From assembly GCA_000309945.1 (NCBI GenBank), contig CM001633.1, positions 1,708,292-1,772,291 on the forward strand: a DNA stretch of 64,000 nucleotides, in the 5' to 3' direction. The translations under genes and the position numbers were made by a program. This stretch comes from Leptolyngbyaceae cyanobacterium JSC-12. Lineage in GTDB: Bacteria > Cyanobacteriota > Cyanobacteriia > Leptolyngbyales > Leptolyngbyaceae. The notes under the pieces are model-generated. The model made no database searches and had not been told where the DNA came from. It saw nothing but the letters and a program-made list of their open reading frames with translations. Shown piece by piece: positions 18,426-27,112 of the stretch. The first letter of the stretch is position 1. The number at the start of each line of letters is the position of its first letter.

Positions 18426-19367
18426 ATGGGAAACAGATTTGAGTTTCGTCCTTATCGACGTCCGTTTCGACAACCATTAAAAACAAGTTATGGAGAGTGG
18501 CGCGATCGCACGGGGATTTTCCTGAAACTAACGACTGAGAATGGTCGAGTAAGTTACGGTGAGATTGCGCCGATTCCCTGGTTTGGCTCTGAAACATTAG
18601 AGCAGGCAGTGCAATATTGTCAGCAGCTTCCAACAACTCTGACTTCAGAGGTGATTCTGTCCATTCCCACTTCGTTACCCGCTTGCCAATTTGGGTTTGA
18701 GTCTGCCTGGGAAGCGATGAATCGTAAGATAGACCAGCCCCAATTGCCTCTCAGCGCTTTATTGCCTGCGGGAGCAACCGCACTTTCTGCCTGGAACCCA
18801 TTGTGGGCAGCGGGGTATCGCACCTTTAAATGGAAAATAGCTGTTGCCGACTTTCAGCAGGAAGTGGAGTGGTTTGAATGTCTAAGCCAACAATTACCTG
18901 CTGAAGCCAACTTGCGACTAGATGCTAATGGTGGATTAACGATTGCACAGGCAGGGAAATGGTTAGAGGTGTGCGATCGCCATTCGGTGGAATATTTGGA
19001 GCAACCCCTCCCCCCTCAGCAATTTAGAGACTTGTTGGCACTCCAGGCAAATTTCTCAACTCCGATCGCCCTGGATGAATCGGTAGCAACCCTGCAACAG
19101 TTACAAAACTGCTATGAGCAGGGATGGCGTGGCGTAGTGATTATTAAGCCTGCAATCGCGGGTTCTCCGGCTCACCTGCGGCAATTTTGCCAAACCCATG
19201 CCGTTGATGCGGTGTTTTCCTCCGTGTTTGAAACAGCGATTGGCCGTTGGACTGGACTACAACTGGCAGCCGAACTAGGCAATCGCAATCGCGCCGTTGG
19301 TTACGGTACGGCTCACTGGTTCGAGTATGACCCACAGGATTTTGACACTTTATGGCAAACCCTTTAG
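18426..19367 (+). CDS. menC: o-Succinylbenzoate synthase MenC
   Basis: 313 residues of the enolase superfamily, dehydrating SHCHC to o-succinylbenzoate. The active-site set is visible: catalytic Lys pair in TFKWKIAVADF, metal ligands Asp in LRLDANGG, Glu in VEYLEQPLPP, Asp in IALDESVATL, and the second catalytic Lys in VVIIKPAIAG. The N-terminal capping domain begins FEFRPYRRPFRQPLKTSYG. It lies 40 bases after menA and overlaps menE by 16 bases, so the three are read as one operon. Confidence 0.95.
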   Translation: MGNRFEFRPYRRPFRQPLKTSYGEWRDRTGIFLKLTTENGRVSYGEIAPIPWFGSETLEQAVQYCQQLPTTLTSEVILSIPTSLPACQFGFESAWEAMNRKIDQPQLPLSALLPAGATALSAWNPLWAAGYRTFKWKIAVADFQQEVEWFECLSQQLPAEANLRLDANGGLTIAQAGKWLEVCDRHSVEYLEQPLPPQQFRDLLALQANFSTPIALDESVATLQQLQNCYEQGWRGVVIIKPAIAGSPAHLRQFCQTHAVDAVFSSVFETAIGRWTGLQLAAELGNRNRAVGYGTAHWFEYDPQDFDTLWQTL

Positions 19368-20902
19368 CACTGCTACAACAGCGCTCTAAGGAGAACTGGC
19401 TAATTGGATGTAACAGCCAGGAACTTACTGCGATCGCACATCAAATTCACCAAACCCTGACCCAACAACACCCTCAGCTTTCTCACCCACCAATTATCTT
19501 CCTGGCAGAGCCTGATCCTGTTCACTTCCTGGCTTCCTTTATCGCCGCCTGTTCCATTTCTTGCCAGCTTTTCCTTTGCAACCCCAATTGGGCAGAGAGT
19601 GAATGGCATCAGCTTTGGGAATTGGCGATACCGGATGTTGTTTTGGGAAATGGAAGAAATCAGGAATCAGGAGTCGGAAGTCGGGAGTCAGGGGATGGCG
19701 AAAGTGGGGAATGGATGAGGAAGCGAGTACCTGAAATTCCATCCACCGTTCGGCTAAACATTTACCCCGAAGACTATTCATCTATTCATTCATCTTCCCT
19801 ATCTTCCCTACCTCCCCCGTCCCCTATCCCCCATCCCCTCATCCTAATTCCCACAGGTGGCTCCTCCGGCAAACTGCGCTTCGCAATTCACACCTGGGAT
19901 ACATTAACCGCCTCTGTTGAGGGATTTCGTCGTTATTTTGATGTTGATCAAGTCAATTCCCTGTGTGTGCTGCCGTTGTATCACGTTAGTGGGTTGATGC
20001 AATTTCTGCGATCGCTGCTCTCCAATGGCAAATTTGCGATCGCCCCGTTCAAATCCCTGCAATCCGGCAATCTGCCCCCCATCCATCCCCCAGACTTCTT
20101 CCTCTCCCTGGTCCCCACCCAACTCCATCGCCTGCTCATTCCTCCCTCTTTCCCCTCTTCCCCCCACCGTCCAGCCCCTAGCCCCTTCCCGTCTCTTCCC
20201 CACTTCAAAACCATTCTCCTCGGTGGTGCCCCTGCGTGGACTAAATTACTCGACACTGCCCGCCAGCATCATCTGCCCCTCGCGCCCACCTATGGCATGA
20301 CAGAAACAGCTTCCCAAATTGCCACGCTCAAACCTGCGGACTTTTTGCAGGGGAGAACGGGATGCGGTCGGGTGTTACCCCATGCAAAGGTGGCAATTCA
20401 GGATAAAGATGGGAAGATCCTGACGGCTGGGCAGGTGGGGCAAATTGTCATTCAATCCAAATCATTGATGCTGGGATATTTTCCCAATCCAAAACAACTG
20501 CAAGCATGGGTAACCGAGGATTTGGGTTTTCTGGATGAGGAGGGCTATCTTCACATTTTGGGGCGACGAGACGGGACGATTATCTCCGGAGGGGAGAATG
20601 TGTATCCAGTGGAAGTGGAGTCGGCAATTTGGCAGACGGGGTTGGTGCAGGATGTGTGCGTGGTGGGAATGCTTGATCGCGATTGGGGGCAGGTTGTCAC
20701 AGCAGTCTATGTCCCTACTTCGGCGGGAAGTAGGGAGGCCTTAAAGGCAGCGATCGCACCGTTACTCAGTCGTTACAAACAGCCCAAACATTGGATTGCC
20801 GTGGAACAACTACCGCGTAACAGTCAGGGCAAGCTTAATCGGTTGGAGGTAATGCGCTTGCTGTCTGCTTATCGTCCCACTGATGCAGCCACTGATGCAT
20901 GA
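19352..20902 (+). CDS. menE: o-Succinylbenzoate-CoA ligase MenE
   Basis: 516 residues of the acyl-adenylate-forming superfamily, activating o-succinylbenzoate to its CoA ester. Motifs: P-loop LIPTGGSSGKLRFAIHT (about residue 167), YHVSGLMQF, GGAPAW, PTYGMTETASQIATL, then DLGFLDEEGYLHILGRRDG, IISGGENVYPVEVE and the C-terminal lysine in RNSQGKLNRLEV. Three low-complexity stretches interrupt it. Residues about 103-126 come from GAGTCGG-type repeats, about 146-167 is Ser/Pro-rich, and about 260-286 is Pro/Ser/Phe-rich; the last two are pyrimidine tracts in the sense strand. The 3' end overlaps menI, on the other strand, by 68 bases. Confidence 0.95.
   Translation: MANPLALLQQRSKENWLIGCNSQELTAIAHQIHQTLTQQHPQLSHPPIIFLAEPDPVHFLASFIAACSISCQLFLCNPNWAESEWHQLWELAIPDVVLGNGRNQESGVGSRESGDGESGEWMRKRVPEIPSTVRLNIYPEDYSSIHSSSLSSLPPPSPIPHPLILIPTGGSSGKLRFAIHTWDTLTASVEGFRRYFDVDQVNSLCVLPLYHVSGLMQFLRSLLSNGKFAIAPFKSLQSGNLPPIHPPDFFLSLVPTQLHRLLIPPSFPSSPHRPAPSPFPSLPHFKTILLGGAPAWTKLLDTARQHHLPLAPTYGMTETASQIATLKPADFLQGRTGCGRVLPHAKVAIQDKDGKILTAGQVGQIVIQSKSLMLGYFPNPKQLQAWVTEDLGFLDEEGYLHILGRRDGTIISGGENVYPVEVESAIWQTGLVQDVCVVGMLDRDWGQVVTAVYVPTSAGSREALKAAIAPLLSRYKQPKHWIAVEQLPRNSQGKLNRLEVMRLLSAYRPTDAATDA
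19661..19695. repeat. STRR-like degenerate heptamer repeat inside menE
   Basis: Consecutive imperfect copies of GGAGTCA/GGAATCA/GGAAGTC type units (CAGGAATCAGGAGTCGGAAG onward). Such heptamer tracts are known in cyanobacteria as short tandemly repeated repetitive sequences. Here the tract stays in frame and codes for Gly/Ser/Glu-rich residues of MenE. Confidence 0.7.
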
Positions 20903-21281
20903 ACTCTGGTAAGGGGCGGCGCGATCGCGGTTTCACTTGAATACAGACATGTCGAGTCAGCGCCTGGCTCAAAGGCTTCTCCAGGTTACCTTCTCCAAAT
21001 AGGTGATACTGAATTTCAAACTCAGAGTTTTTGAGTTGGGTGACACTCAGGTGGATTTCTAAGCGATCGCCGCAAACCATCGGCTTAAAAAAATCCACAC
21101 TGGCATGGACAATAGGGATGGCAATCTCCGAGCCAGAGAAAAAGGTTTTCAGATCAATCCCTGCGGACACTAACGAGGCTTCGTAAGCTTCATGACACAT
21201 CGCCAGCACATTCGCAAAATACACAACACCTGCCGCATCCGTATCTTGAAAGCGCACAGTTCGCGAATAAACAAACGGCAT
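20835..21281 (-). CDS. menI: 1,4-dihydroxy-2-naphthoyl-CoA thioesterase (MenI)
   Basis: 148 residues from ATG 21281, a hot-dog-fold acyl-CoA thioesterase. The N-terminus RTVRFQDTDAAGVVYFANVL contains the catalytic Asp (residue 15) of the 4-hydroxybenzoyl-CoA thioesterase family, and the TDAAGVVYFAN pattern matches, from memory, the characterised cyanobacterial DHNA-CoA hydrolase (Slr0204 type). Position beside menE supports this. Its start codon overlaps the stop of the preceding methyltransferase (TGATG), which implies translational coupling. Its last 68 bases lie antisense to the 3' end of menE. With menF, D, B, A, C and E this supplies nearly the whole route to phylloquinone apart from menH, the quinone-ring oxidoreductase and the final methylation. 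Confidence 0.9.
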   Translation of the reverse strand: MPFVYSRTVRFQDTDAAGVVYFANVLAMCHEAYEASLVSAGIDLKTFFSGSEIAIPIVHASVDFFKPMVCGDRLEIHLSVTQLKNSEFEIQYHLFGEGNLEKPLSQALTRHVCIQVKPRSRRPLPEFMHQWLHQWDDKQTASALPPTD

Positions 21282-22021
21282 CAAAAGCTAACCTTCAAAA
21301 GCTGAAAAATGTCTCCAGAGTGAGTTTTCACAACTTTGCCGCCTGCCGCCTGGATCACCTTTTTCCAATCAGTGAGCAGTTCCAGATAGACTTCTGCGCC
21401 CATATAAGTTTCCAAAATTGCCCAATTTTCGGCAGTCGCCAACTCAGAATCCACCACATCAAACACAAAAAATCCACCCGGTTTCAATACCCGCTTGACT
21501 TCTGCCAGTACCAATTTCCAGTAATCCAGAGCGTAATAACAACTCACTCCAGTGGAAATCACCAAATCAAATTGAGCTGACTCGTAATTCAACTGGTGGG
21601 CAGGTGCTAGCTGTACCCCTTTGAACAATTTTGAGTTGAGTTGAGGTCCACGAGAGTTTAGCAAATCCCGGGCAATAGTGCTAATTTCTTGTCCGTAGAA
21701 GATGGCGTCCCATTCTCGCCAGGCATAGATGAGAAACCCCACGCCACAGCCAATATCGAGACAGCGTTGATTTTTCTGCGGTTTTGCCAGTTGCCAGAAA
21801 GGAGAAGTCAGCTTTGCCTGAAGCAGTCCCGCATCCCGTTCCTGATAGATGGGCATCGCCTTCACTTCATCTGGCAAGTCTGGGGTTGTGCCTGAATATT
21901 CTCGATTAAAGCGGGCAGCAACGGTAGCAATCTGGCTGTCCCAATCGGGGCGATCGCGCAACACCCCGAAGCCACTATCAAATGCAGCATCGGATAACCC
22001 ACCTGAGTGTTTGCTTGCCAT
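21281..22021 (-). CDS. Class I SAM-dependent methyltransferase coupled to menI
   Basis: 246 residues. A Rossmann-fold methyltransferase with motif I CLDIGCGVGFLIYAWREW, motif II-like FDLVISTGVSCYYALDYW and the post-motif VLKPGGFFVFDVVDSE. It does not show the UbiE/MenG signature, so I do not call it the demethylphylloquinone methyltransferase, although its stop overlaps the menI start (TGATG) and it lies in the phylloquinone cluster. Substrate unknown. About 80 N-terminal residues precede motif I (PIYQERDAGLLQAKLTSPFW), which could be a substrate-binding lid. Start ATG 22021. Confidence 0.8.
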   Translation of the reverse strand: MASKHSGGLSDAAFDSGFGVLRDRPDWDSQIATVAARFNREYSGTTPDLPDEVKAMPIYQERDAGLLQAKLTSPFWQLAKPQKNQRCLDIGCGVGFLIYAWREWDAIFYGQEISTIARDLLNSRGPQLNSKLFKGVQLAPAHQLNYESAQFDLVISTGVSCYYALDYWKLVLAEVKRVLKPGGFFVFDVVDSELATAENWAILETYMGAEVYLELLTDWKKVIQAAGGKVVKTHSGDIFQLLKVSF

Positions 22022-22213
22022 GACAGAATGAGTGACGTGCGATCGTGGACAAACAGTTAGGGCTACAGCCGTGAAGAAAGCAAATCTAACGACTTCACGA
22101 CTATCACACTCTAAACAAATTATCTGGTAAATTCCAGATTAATTTCTCCGTTGGCTGTCTTTACAACCGTGATGATTAACCAGACTGATTTAGACAATCA
22201 TGCCTGACTTGCC

Positions 22214-22396
22214 TTACTGACCCTTGAGCACTTTGTTGAAGTTTTGTCGGTAAGATTTATTCGCAATGACTAAAATCGGCCACAGCAACGCCAGGGGCAA
22301 GCGACCTTGACTAAAGTTAGTCCGCTTAAACCCTGTCCAAAATTTCCAGACACCAAATCCGTAAACAGCGAGCGCCAACAAAACCACAATTTTCAT
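22214..22396 (-). CDS. Small conserved membrane protein (60 residues)
   Basis: A 60-residue protein with one N-terminal hydrophobic helix (MKIVVLLALAVYGFGVWKFW) and a second hydrophobic stretch (LPLALLWPILVIAN) before a basic tail. AAAGGT precedes the ATG at a proper distance. Similar short proteins recur in cyanobacterial genomes, from memory without a name. It probably sits in the thylakoid or plasma membrane, with a positively charged cytoplasmic linker (FKRTNFSQGR). No function can be given. It lies between the menI unit and the nucleotidyltransferase fusion, divergent from the latter. Confidence 0.7.
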   Translation of the reverse strand: MKIVVLLALAVYGFGVWKFWTGFKRTNFSQGRLPLALLWPILVIANKSYRQNFNKVLKGQ

Positions 22397-22641
22397 AGCT
22401 GACCTTTTAACTTGATAAACACATATTCACACATCTGCAACTGTTCTATCCTACTCACAGAGATCGGTTAGGCTGCAACCCTTATGTAACAAGCTGTTTA
22501 CAGTCAACACTCCATCCAGAACATTGTCTCCCGGAGGAGCACAGAGAATTCGATCTCCCGTCACAATAGAGGTGTTTGCTGAACGATGAGCTACTAACAG
22601 TTGTAACTCCTATAAATAAGTACCAAATAAAGGGAGAATTT

Positions 22642-25185
22642 ATGCGAGCAGTTTTAATGGCAGGAGGGTCTGGAACTCGCCTCAGACCCCTTACGTGCGA
22701 CCTCCCCAAACCGATGGTGCCTGTGCTTAACCGCCCGATCGCCGAGCACATCATTAATTTACTGCGGCGTAATGGCATTGATGAAGTGATTGCCACGCTG
22801 CATTACTTGCCCGATGTCATGCGCGACTATTTTCAAGACGGCAGCGAGTTTGGCATCCAGATGACTTATGCGGTAGAAGAAGACCAGCCACTGGGAACGG
22901 CAGGCTGCGTCAAAAATATTGCCGAATTGCTGGATGATACATTCTTGGTGATCAGCGGAGATAGTATTACTGATTTTGATCTGAGAGCCGCGATCGCGTT
23001 TCATCGATCACACAACTCCAAAGCCACCCTGGTACTGACGCGAGTTCCCAATCCCCTAGAATTTGGGGTCGTGATTACAGATGAAAATTACCGCATTCGG
23101 CGCTTTTTAGAAAAACCATCCAGCAGTGAAATTTTCTCCGATACAGTCAATACAGGCACCTATATCCTGGAACCGGAAGTCCTAAACTATTTACCCCCCA
23201 ACCAGGAAATGGATTTTTCCAAAGACCTGTTCCCGTTGCTGCTGCAAGAAGGGGAACCGATGTTTGGTTATATTGCGGAGGGGTATTGGTGTGATGTGGG
23301 TCATCTGGATGCCTACCGCGATGCTCAATACGATGCCCTTTACCGCAAAGTCAGGCTAGATAGTCTGTATGAGGAACGGATGCCAGGAGTGTGGGTGGGG
23401 CAAAACACCTATATCGACCCCAGTGCCCGAATTGAGGCACCTGTGATGTTAGGCAACAATTGCCGGATTGGCCCCCGCGTTCATATTGATGGCGGTACTG
23501 TGATTGGCGACAACGTCACAGTTGGGGCAGATGCCAACCTGAAGCGACCGATTATCTGGAATGGGGCGATTGTAGGTGAGGAAGCCCACCTGCGAGCCTG
23601 TGTGATTGCTCGTGGAACCCGTGTTGATCGCCGTGCCCATGTCCTAGAAGGAGCAGTGGTCGGACCCCTGTCATCGATTGGCGAAGAGGCACAGGTGAGT
23701 CCTGGGGTGCGGGTATGGCCTAGCAAAAAGGTTGAGCCAGGGGCAATTCTCAACATTAACCTGATCTGGGGACATGCTGCCCACCGCAACCTGTTTGGAC
23801 AACGGGGTGTATCGGGTTTGGCAAATGTGGATATTACGCCAGAGTTCGCCGTGAAGTTAGGGGCGGCTTACGGCTCTACCCTCAAGCCTGGTGCTCAGGT
23901 AACGGTTTCTCGTGATCAGCGCACAATTTCTCGCATGGTGTCGCGATCGCTGATTGCAGGTCTGATGTCAGTGGGGGTGAACATTCTCAACCTGGAAGCC
24001 ACAGCTATCCCCGTGGCGCGATCGCTGGTACCCAGCCTTTCCATTGGCGGCGGCATTCATGTGCGAGTACATCCTGATCGCCCAGACTATATTCTGATTG
24101 AATTTTTTGACCACAAAGGCATTAATATTTCCAAAGCCCGCGAGAAGAAGATTGAAGGTGCTTATTTCAAAGAAGATTTTCGGCGTGCTCAAATCCACGA
24201 AATTGGCAACATGGCTTATGCAAACCAACTGATCGACACCTACGGTATCAGTTTTGAACGCCATCTGAACGCGGAGGCAATTCGCCATAGCAGTTCCAAA
24301 GTTGTGATTGATTATGTCTACGCTGTGTCTGGAGCCGTTCTGCCACAAATTCTTGCCAAGTTTGGGTGCGATGCCGTTGTGCTTAATGCCAGCCTGAATC
24401 AGGCTGGACCCAGTAATGCTGATCGTGAAGCGCTTCTGAGTCAGCTTGGACACGTAGTAGAAGCCCTAAAAGCGACGTTTGGAGTACAAGTGTATGCTAA
24501 CGGGGAACAATTGATTTTAGTTGATGAATCGGGTAGCCCTATTCGAGGGGAAATGCTGACAGCGTTGATGACGGAACTGATGATGACACAACATCCGCGT
24601 GGCACGGTTGTGGTACCTGTTCATGCCTCTAGTGCCGTAGAGCAAATCGCCCGTCGCCATGATGGACGAGTGATTCGGACGAAGGCAAACCCTACCGCGT
24701 TGATGGAAGCCTGCCAAACCAATAGCAACGTGGTGTTAGGTGGCAGCGGTGACATGGGCTTCATCTTCCCGCAACTGCATCCTGGTTTTGATGCCATGTT
24801 TTGCATCGCCAAAATTATTGAGCTATTGACGATTCAGGAGCGATCGCTGGGACAGATTCGGGCAGATTTACCCCGGATTAACCACAAAACCTATACAGTA
24901 CGCTGTCCCTGGTCGGCAAAAGGGGCATTGATGCGACAATTGGTAGAAACCCATCCTGTGGAATGTTTAGAATTGGTAGACGGAGTAAAAATCTTCGACT
25001 ATCAAAATGATGGCTGGGTGCTGATTCTACCGGATGCCGGAGAGCCACTCGTCCACATTTTTGCCAATAGTACTGATCGCGGCTGGGTCGATGAAACTCT
25101 GCGCGAGTACCGCATTCGTGTTCAGGAGTTCGTTGATCAAGAACAGGAGACGGAAGAAGTCTACGCCGAGAGTTCACTGTACTAG
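22642..25185 (+). CDS. Mannose-1-phosphate guanylyltransferase/phosphomannomutase-like fusion
   Basis: 847 residues in three parts. Residues 1-235 are a nucleotidyltransferase (MRAVLMAGGSGTRLRPLT, PKPMVPVLNRP, VISGDSITDFDL, EKPSS, GYWCDVGHLDAY). Residues 250-370 are left-handed beta-helix hexapeptides (MLGNNCRIGPRVHIDGGTVI). Residues 380-847 are an alpha-D-phosphohexomutase-like region. It probably makes GDP-mannose or another NDP-hexose for surface polysaccharides. In the mutase-like part, where active enzymes have TASHNP with the phosphorylated Ser, the sequence at residues 474-483 reads VRVHPDRPDY, so mutase activity is doubtful. ATG 22642 follows AGGGAGAA; a 22-residue extension from 22576 is less likely. 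Confidence 0.88.
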   Translation: MRAVLMAGGSGTRLRPLTCDLPKPMVPVLNRPIAEHIINLLRRNGIDEVIATLHYLPDVMRDYFQDGSEFGIQMTYAVEEDQPLGTAGCVKNIAELLDDTFLVISGDSITDFDLRAAIAFHRSHNSKATLVLTRVPNPLEFGVVITDENYRIRRFLEKPSSSEIFSDTVNTGTYILEPEVLNYLPPNQEMDFSKDLFPLLLQEGEPMFGYIAEGYWCDVGHLDAYRDAQYDALYRKVRLDSLYEERMPGVWVGQNTYIDPSARIEAPVMLGNNCRIGPRVHIDGGTVIGDNVTVGADANLKRPIIWNGAIVGEEAHLRACVIARGTRVDRRAHVLEGAVVGPLSSIGEEAQVSPGVRVWPSKKVEPGAILNINLIWGHAAHRNLFGQRGVSGLANVDITPEFAVKLGAAYGSTLKPGAQVTVSRDQRTISRMVSRSLIAGLMSVGVNILNLEATAIPVARSLVPSLSIGGGIHVRVHPDRPDYILIEFFDHKGINISKAREKKIEGAYFKEDFRRAQIHEIGNMAYANQLIDTYGISFERHLNAEAIRHSSSKVVIDYVYAVSGAVLPQILAKFGCDAVVLNASLNQAGPSNADREALLSQLGHVVEALKATFGVQVYANGEQLILVDESGSPIRGEMLTALMTELMMTQHPRGTVVVPVHASSAVEQIARRHDGRVIRTKANPTALMEACQTNSNVVLGGSGDMGFIFPQLHPGFDAMFCIAKIIELLTIQERSLGQIRADLPRINHKTYTVRCPWSAKGALMRQLVETHPVECLELVDGVKIFDYQNDGWVLILPDAGEPLVHIFANSTDRGWVDETLREYRIRVQEFVDQEQETEEVYAESSLY

Positions 25186-25254
25186 TGATAGGTAGATGGG
25201 AATAGGGAGAGTGGGAAGAAAAATTGGTTCCCGATTCCCAATGTAAGCGTTCAA

Positions 25255-25587
25255 TTAAACTCTGAAGCGGCGGGTGAATAACAGTTTATAGCCAACCGCG
25301 ATCGCACCAAATGCCACCAAAAAGTTCCATAGACTGGTGGGCTTCAGAAAAACGCCACCCGTGAGGAAGACCAGAATCACACCAGCGGTGATCAAAATCC
25401 AGCCGAATTTGCCCGTTTGCTGGGGAAACACAATCAATGATACAACTCCGCCCATAATAGCCAATACCGACCCCATTGCGGGTAGGTTGCGCCAGAAGAA
25501 GGGCGAATAGTAGGTCGAAAACATAATGTTTTGACCGAGGACGTAAATTCCTGCAATGACAAACAAAATGCCCAACAACTTTTGCAT
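25255..25587 (-). CDS. Small membrane protein with four hydrophobic segments
   Basis: 110 residues from ATG 25587. Helices can be read at about 2-18 (KLLGILFVIAGIYVLGQNIM), 38-55 (MGSVLAIMGGVVSLIVF), 62-80 (FGWILITAGVILVFLTGGV) and 87-103 (WNFLVAFGAIAVGYKLLF), ending in a basic TRRFRV. Topology resembles DUF-type cyanobacterial membrane proteins with no known role. A longer reading from 25656 adds 23 residues without similarity. rsmI ends 75 bases upstream on the same strand, so the two may share a transcript. No function assigned. Confidence 0.6.
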   Translation of the reverse strand: MQKLLGILFVIAGIYVLGQNIMFSTYYSPFFWRNLPAMGSVLAIMGGVVSLIVFPQQTGKFGWILITAGVILVFLTGGVFLKPTSLWNFLVAFGAIAVGYKLLFTRRFRV

Positions 25588-25662
25588 AAGTGATTGTACG
25601 TGAGGTTTGCTGAATGATGTGGTCTGAATGAAAACATCAGGACGAACTAAGGTCATTCCAGA

Positions 25663-26532
25663 TCAATCTTTTGATTCAGGAATTGATAAAGCCAACTGGT
25701 AAATTTGGCGACGGGGCAGCGAGGTTTGTTGCGCCAGTTGGCGGCTTGCCTGGGAACGAGATAATCCTTGCTTCAGTAAATCCTGGAGTTCGGCAATCAG
25801 TACTGCTTGGGACAAAATTGGTTGGCTGAGTTCGGCTCCGGCAACGACGAGGGTATATTCCCCTGCAGGTTCGCGTTGGTTGTAGTGGGCGATCGCCTCT
25901 GCCAGAGTGCCGCGCCACATTTCTTCATGTAGTTTAGTAATTTCCCGTGCCAGCACAACTGGACGATCGCCACCAAATACACTGGCAATATCATCTAGCG
26001 TTTGCCGCAACCGATGGGGCGCTTCATAAAACACCAGCGTTCGGCTTTCAGCTTTCAGTTCTTCCAGGCGTTCTCGTCGGCGAGCGGGGCTGTTATTGGG
26101 CAAAAACCCTTCAAACACAAAGCGATCGCTGGGCAACCCCGACACCACCAAGGCAGCAATGGCGGCAGTCGGTCCCGGAATTGGCACCACTGGAATCCCT
26201 TCCTCCACGCATACTTTTACTAATTCATAGCCTGGATCAGAAATTCCTGGCATTCCAGCATCCGTCACCAGCGCGATCGCCTGTCCTTGTTGCAATCGCC
26301 GCACCATATCGGAAATGCGTGACTTCTGGTTGTGTTCGTAATAGCTTACCTGGGGCGTTCGAATCTGAAAGTGCTGGAGTAGTCTCCCCGTGTGGCGGGT
26401 GTCTTCCGCCGCAATCACATCCACCGATTGCAAAATTCGCACTGCCCGAAAGGTCATATCTTCCAGATTACCGATCGGTGTACCCACCAGGTAAAGCGTT
26501 CCTGATTTTGGATCAGATGGTGCATGTTTCAT
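25663..26532 (-). CDS. rsmI: 16S rRNA 2'-O-ribose C1402 methyltransferase RsmI
   Basis: 289 residues of the tetrapyrrole-methylase-like family. It methylates the 2'-hydroxyl of C1402 in the 16S rRNA P site. Motifs: LYLVGTPIGNLEDMTFRAV at the N-terminus, AAEDTRHTGRLLQHF, SYYEHNQ, LVTDAGMPGISDPGYELV, PIPGPTAAIAALVVSGLP, then FYEAPHRLRQTLDDI and the C-terminal ARQLAQQTSLPRRQIYQLAL helix. Length is normal for the family. Start ATG 26532. The gene stands between the small membrane protein and a decayed EEP gene, all on the minus strand. Confidence 0.96.
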   Translation of the reverse strand: MKHAPSDPKSGTLYLVGTPIGNLEDMTFRAVRILQSVDVIAAEDTRHTGRLLQHFQIRTPQVSYYEHNQKSRISDMVRRLQQGQAIALVTDAGMPGISDPGYELVKVCVEEGIPVVPIPGPTAAIAALVVSGLPSDRFVFEGFLPNNSPARRRERLEELKAESRTLVFYEAPHRLRQTLDDIASVFGGDRPVVLAREITKLHEEMWRGTLAEAIAHYNQREPAGEYTLVVAGAELSQPILSQAVLIAELQDLLKQGLSRSQASRQLAQQTSLPRRQIYQLALSIPESKD

Positions 26533-26624
26533 GGCAATTGTGTTCCAATAGGGGGCAAATCAAGCAACCGAGTTTTACCACAGGTCACAGCGAGTTTAGC
26601 GCCTTCTAACCATTGAGTTATTCC

Positions 26625-26990
26625 CTACAGTTTGAACTCAATGAAGATGGGTAGATGATCGGAGCCGATGTTGGAACCAACGTGGCGATCGCGGGTGGAA
26701 AAGTTTGAGCTGTGCAGGCAATGATCAATTGGAATTTGCAGAAAGGTGAGCAGGTTAGAATGCCAGGTGGGTTGGATGCCAAAGGCTGTTTGAGAGTTAA
26801 CCAAACTGCTATCTGCCTGCAGTTGACGAAACGCCAGCGCCCAGGGTGCATCGTTGAAATCACCAACCACAATCAGGCTGCGGTTCTGCTGTGGCTGGCT
26901 CCACTCTGCCAGAGCGGCAAATTCTTGCTGTTGATCGGCAATCGTTCCAGCGCTGCGAGGACGCATGAAATGGAAACACAGCCGTTCAAT
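26625..26990 (-). pseudogene. Truncated endonuclease/exonuclease/phosphatase (EEP) domain gene
   Basis: About 115 recognisable codons of the C-terminal half of an EEP-family protein. VVGDFNDAPWALAFRQLQ holds the GDFN metal/catalytic motif, and GSNIGSDHLPIFIEFKL is the terminal SDH motif with the catalytic His. The N-terminal half, which should contain the Asn/Glu metal ligands, is absent. Upstream the frame runs into a pyrimidine-rich tract and then the divergent PfkB kinase start. No start codon with a ribosome binding site fits. It looks like a 5'-deleted remnant, although the remaining part has no stop or frameshift, so the deletion may be fairly recent. Confidence 0.6.
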
Positions 26991-27112
26991 CGTGCGTCCG
27001 ACTATCTGTTGATAGTTCTTGAGTTTTGTCCAATTGCATTGATTCCAATCAACCAAACTTCGCCCTCTCTCACCTTCCCTATCCGCTCCACCTTCCTCCT
27101 CCCCCATTTCCC

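Noticed and set aside
19904-20256. Antisense open frames opposite menE with Gly/Arg-rich text
   Set aside because: They are the reverse reading of the pyrimidine-rich linkers in menE and show no protein character.
21281-22021. Calling the methyltransferase MenG (demethylphylloquinone methyltransferase)
   Set aside because: Motif I and flanking sequence do not match the UbiE/MenG pattern; only the position suggests it.
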